A stretch of DNA of 8,963 nucleotides from Leptolyngbyaceae cyanobacterium M65_K2018_010. Its GTDB lineage: Bacteria > Cyanobacteriota > Cyanobacteriia > Phormidesmidales > Phormidesmidaceae. Position numbers and translations under genes: made by a program. Below are positions 6,334 through 8,963 of this stretch, in pieces. The notes below the pieces were generated by a model that worked only from the letters and a program-made list of their open reading frames with translations, made no database searches and was not told the DNA's origin. The DNA is taken from assembly GCA_015295885.1 (NCBI GenBank), contig DVEE01000195.1:1-8963 (forward strand). The letters run 5' to 3'. Position 1 is the stretch's first letter. Each line of letters opens with the position of its first letter.

Positions 6334-7137
6334 TTAACCAAACCGACCGGACACGTAATCGCGGGTGAACTGCTCGCGGGGGTTATTGAAGATAACTTCC
6401 GTGTTGTCATACTCGACCAGGTAGCCGACCTTGCCACCCCGATCCGTGGCTTCGGCGTTGTAGAAAGCGGTGCGATCAGACACCCGAGAAGCCTGCTGCA
6501 TATTGTGGGTGACGATGATGATGGTGTAGTCTTCCTTCAGTTGCTTCATCGTGTCCTCAATTTTGATGGTGGAAATCGGGTCGAGGGCCGAGCAGGGTTC
6601 ATCCATCAAAATGATGTCGGGTTGAATTGAAATAGCACGGGCAATGCAGAGGCGTTGTTGTTGCCCCCCGGATAGGGAAAGGCCACTCTCCCGCAGCTTA
6701 TCTTTTACCTCATCCCACACGGCCGCCTTACGGAGAGAGGTTTCCACCAGCTCATCCATATCGCCCTTAAAGCCGTTGACGCGAGCCCCCCAGGCAATAT
6801 TTTCGTAGATAGATTTGGGAAAGGGGTTGGCTTTTTGAAACACCATGCCGATTTTGCGGCGCAGTTCCACGGCATCAACGCTATCTGCGTAGATATCTCG
6901 ACCGTGGAAGGTGATCTTGCCTTCCACTCGGCAGCCCGGAATCAGGTCATTCATGCGGTTGAAGCAACGCAGGACCGTGCTCTTACCACAGCCGGAGGGA
7001 CCGATAAAGGCCACAATCTGGTTTTTGGGAATTTCCAAGTCTACGTCGCGTACTGCCAGGTTGGATCCATAGTACACTTGTAGATTTTCGGTCTTCAGCG
7101 CTATGTCGGCTGAGGTCGGGGCATAGACATTAGACAT
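6334..7137 (-). CDS. pstB: Phosphate ABC transporter ATP-binding protein PstB
   Basis: PstB is the ATPase that powers high-affinity phosphate import through the PstSCA transporter at the inner membrane. The 267 residues fit the family. All nucleotide-binding motifs are intact: Walker A GPSGCGKST (46-54), Q-loop Gln101, ABC signature LSGGQQQR (155-162), Walker B IILMDE (175-180) with catalytic Glu180, and switch His211 in VTHNM. The C-terminal RDYVSGRFG is typical of PstB and separates it from other ABC ATPases. The start at ATG 7137 gives the usual short N-terminal extension before ALKTENLQVYYG. In many genomes pstB ends a pstSCAB operon. Here the upstream neighbour is divergent, so this copy has its own promoter and is either a second copy or separated from the other pst genes. 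A Pho-box-like array precedes it. Confidence 0.96.
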   Translation of the reverse strand: MSNVYAPTSADIALKTENLQVYYGSNLAVRDVDLEIPKNQIVAFIGPSGCGKSTVLRCFNRMNDLIPGCRVEGKITFHGRDIYADSVDAVELRRKIGMVFQKANPFPKSIYENIAWGARVNGFKGDMDELVETSLRKAAVWDEVKDKLRESGLSLSGGQQQRLCIARAISIQPDIILMDEPCSALDPISTIKIEDTMKQLKEDYTIIIVTHNMQQASRVSDRTAFYNAEATDRGGKVGYLVEYDNTEVIFNNPREQFTRDYVSGRFG

Positions 7138-7187
7138 TATGGGGCTACCAGTGTTGCGCTACAGTCAAGGCAAAAACCACACCATAA

Positions 7188-7193
7188 ATAATT
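7188..7193 (-). promoter_or_regulatory. Possible pstB -10 box (AATTAT)
   Basis: Read on the minus strand, AATTAT matches TATAAT at four of six positions and lies 9 bases after the last in-register Pho-box repeat. This is the usual arrangement when an activator replaces the -35 element. It predicts transcription starting near 7181 and a leader of about 43 bases. The surrounding stretch is AT-rich, so the exact hexamer is uncertain. Confidence 0.4.
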
Positions 7194-7195
7194 AC

Positions 7196-7232
7196 AGGCT
7201 AAGGGTCAACTTGGGGTTAAGGATAGGCTAAG
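7196..7232 (-). promoter_or_regulatory. Pho-box-like array upstream of pstB (PhoB/SphR-type site)
   Basis: On the minus strand three 8-base repeats occur at an exact 11-bp period with 3-base spacers: CTTAGCCT (7232-7225), CTTAACCC (7221-7214) and GTTGACCC (7210-7203). A further perfect CTTAGCCT follows at 7203-7196, out of register. Cyanobacterial Pho boxes bound by SphR (PhoB) are known as tandem CTTAACCT-like 8-mers with 3-base spacers, so repeat sequence and spacing both fit. The array faces pstB and lies upstream of a plausible -10. The gene it precedes is a classic Pho regulon member. Confidence 0.75.
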
Positions 7233-7334
7233 GGATGAACGCAAGGGAGGCTCTAGGGTTGGGTATCAAGTCTTTAATAATTATCGTTCTCTCGGTTCCT
7301 CAGTGGTCCTATCCTTAATAGAAGGTAGGGTGTT

Positions 7335-8963
7335 TTGCTGAAATTAGTTTCGCCTGTTGTGCCAGTGCCAAGACTCCCGCTCCTGCATCGCCTGCGCCGT
7401 TGGTCTCAAACCCTTTCCCTACGCACCCTTCTGCTGGTTATTTTGGCGCTGCAACTGCTGGGGGTGATCGGGTTGCTGAGCGTGTGGGGTGTTTATCCCG
7501 GTTTTTGGCAACTGGCCCTGATCAGTCTTCTAGCCCTCATCGTTTCCTGGGTGGGCGGCCTGATCGTGGTTGATCACATCCTGAAGCCACTGAAAATGTT
7601 GCAGTTGGCGGTGCAGGGCATGGCCCAAGGGCAATGGCAGACTCCGCTGACCGTGGGCCGTTTTGGTGAACTGCGGGAACTGGCCCTAGCCTTTAATACC
7701 ATGGCGGCTCAATTGGGACGTTCCTTTGCGGAGCTAGAACATCTCAACCAGGCGCTGAAGCAGAGTGAACGCCGCTGGCGGGATTTTTTGGATGTCATAC
7801 CCCTGGGGATTGTGGTTTACTATCGCCAGGGCAAAATGGTCTTTGCCAGTGCTGAGGCCCGTCAATTGTTGCGGTTGGAAGATATGCCCTCCGTACCAGG
7901 CCTAGGCCTGGCCGAAGCCTTTCCTGCCTATCGGGGCGATGGCGTAGCCCTATACCCGGTGCAGGAGTTGCCTCTGGCTCGCTCCCTCAGGGGGCAAAAG
8001 GGTTGGGCCGACGATATTGTGCTGCGCCGGGTAGACCAGGAGATTCCCATTGAAATGGTGAGCACTCCCTTTTTTGATCGGTCTGGCCAGGTGGAGTTTG
8101 CGATCGCAGCCTTTCAAGACATCACCCCCCGCAAGCAGGCCCAACGGGTGCTGGCCGACTACAACCAAACCCTAGAAGCCACGGTGGCCCAACGTACCGC
8201 GGCCCTGCACCGAGTGCAGTCTACCCAACGCCTGATTCTGGAGGCCATCCCTGACCTACTGCTGCGCTATAACCGCCAAGGCATTTGCCTGGATGTGATG
8301 AGTTCCGGATCAGTCACCCTAATTGCCCCCGCCCAGGTCCAAATTGGGCAACCCATGTCGGTGGTGTTACCCCCTGATAGAGTTGCGGAGCGGATGCATT
8401 ATATTCGCTTAGCGCTGGATACTGGACAGCCCCAGGTCTATGAGTACAAGTTTGAAACGGCTAAGGGTTGGCAACACGAAGAGGCACGGGTAGTAGTGAG
8501 TGGCGATAACGAAGTGCTGGTGATGGTTCGGGATATTACCGAACGCAAGTTGGCCGAGCTTTCCCGGCAGGAAAGCCAGATGCTATATCGCTCGCTCACC
8601 GAGGTGTTGCCCCAGGGGCTATACCGGATTGATCGCCAGGGGCGTTTAACCTTTGCCAACCCGGCCTACCTAGCCCTGCTCGATCAACCCCTGGAAGATT
8701 GCTTAGGCAAAACAGCCTGGGAGTTATTCCCTCAACCCATGGCCCAGCGTTGGGCCCAAGAGGATGAGCAGGTCATGGCGACGGGACAGCCCCTCAACCA
8801 GGTAGAAACCTACGACCCAGGCCCCCCGAAGGGACCGATTTATTTACAGGTGATCAAATCGCCGATCCTCAGTGCGGAGGGGGAAATTGCCGGTATGCAG
8901 GGGGTGTTTTGGGATGTCACCGAACTCAAGCGGACGGAAGCCGCTTTGGCCAGCCAGAAACAA
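7335..8963 (+). CDS. Membrane sensor with HAMP and multiple PAS domains, N-terminal part (3' end outside window)
   Basis: The frame stays open to the last base, giving 543 residues with no stop. Two hydrophobic segments (about 30-52 and 58-79) are joined by a very short turn (VYPGFW), so almost nothing protrudes outside the membrane. A HAMP linker follows (about 79-133; HILKPLKMLQ, FGELRELALAFNTMAAQL). Three PAS domains come next, at about 146-270, 298-430 and 438-535, closing with the phrases AAFQDITPRK, VMVRDITERK and VFWDVTELKR. A coiled-coil segment (LEATVAQRTAAL) joins the first two. The output domain, histidine kinase or GGDEF/EAL, lies beyond the edge and cannot be named. I chose TTG 7335 because GAAGG and AGGG (7321-7330) precede it. 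GTG 7359 has no ribosome site, and an in-frame TAG at 7326 blocks any earlier start. It is divergent from pstB. Confidence 0.85.
   Translation, partial: MLKLVSPVVPVPRLPLLHRLRRWSQTLSLRTLLLVILALQLLGVIGLLSVWGVYPGFWQLALISLLALIVSWVGGLIVVDHILKPLKMLQLAVQGMAQGQWQTPLTVGRFGELRELALAFNTMAAQLGRSFAELEHLNQALKQSERRWRDFLDVIPLGIVVYYRQGKMVFASAEARQLLRLEDMPSVPGLGLAEAFPAYRGDGVALYPVQELPLARSLRGQKGWADDIVLRRVDQEIPIEMVSTPFFDRSGQVEFAIAAFQDITPRKQAQRVLADYNQTLEATVAQRTAALHRVQSTQRLILEAIPDLLLRYNRQGICLDVMSSGSVTLIAPAQVQIGQPMSVVLPPDRVAERMHYIRLALDTGQPQVYEYKFETAKGWQHEEARVVVSGDNEVLVMVRDITERKLAELSRQESQMLYRSLTEVLPQGLYRIDRQGRLTFANPAYLALLDQPLEDCLGKTAWELFPQPMAQRWAQEDEQVMATGQPLNQVETYDPGPPKGPIYLQVIKSPILSAEGEIAGMQGVFWDVTELKRTEAALASQKQ

Noticed and set aside
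7259..7284. Sigma-70 promoter for the sensor gene (TTGGGT with AATTAT)
   Set aside because: The spacer is only about 14 bases and the hexamers are weak, so I do not list it as a feature.
488..8107. GCGATCGC octamers as functional regulatory sites
   Set aside because: These are HIP1 palindromes common across cyanobacterial genomes. They are used here only as a clue to the organism.

Overview
The window looks like a chromosomal segment of a high-GC cyanobacterium. Five perfect copies of the cyanobacterial palindrome GCGATCGC (HIP1) lie in about 9 kb, at 488, 1921, 2360, 5848 and 8100. The proteins also read as cyanobacterial: a photorespiratory glycolate oxidase Fe-S subunit, a DUF3616 protein, a bifunctional ArgJ, PstB and a multi-PAS sensor. 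A filamentous Leptolyngbya-like genus is a guess only. I see no tRNA, rRNA, CRISPR array, transposase or prophage gene.

Layout. From 1 to 975 (+) runs the C-terminal part of glcF, cut by the window edge. It meets a convergent DUF3616 gene (972-1994, -) tail to tail, sharing the four bases TTAA as both stop codons. A divergent spacer with a perfect TATAAT box leads into argJ (2234-3475, +). Two gene-poor stretches follow, separated by a 71-codon gene of unknown function (3773-3988, +). The second stretch (3989-4556) holds a 10-bp inverted repeat, a probable structured RNA and a strong intrinsic terminator (4260-4306). No protein gene directly precedes that terminator, which suggests an undescribed small RNA. 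Next come a PlsC-type acyltransferase that probably starts at a TTG (4557-5957, +), a 57-codon gene on the opposite strand (5961-6134, -), and pstB (6334-7137, -). Divergent from pstB is a membrane sensor with HAMP and three PAS domains that runs off the right edge (7335 onward, +).

How the genes relate. Most are single-gene units serving separate housekeeping roles: photorespiration, arginine synthesis, phospholipid synthesis and phosphate uptake. The clearest regulatory signal is a Pho-box-like array of 8-bp repeats at an 11-bp period (7203-7232), placed to drive pstB under phosphate starvation. The items most worth following up are the orphan structured RNA with its terminator, the Pho box at a stand-alone pstB, and the two small proteins without recognised function.
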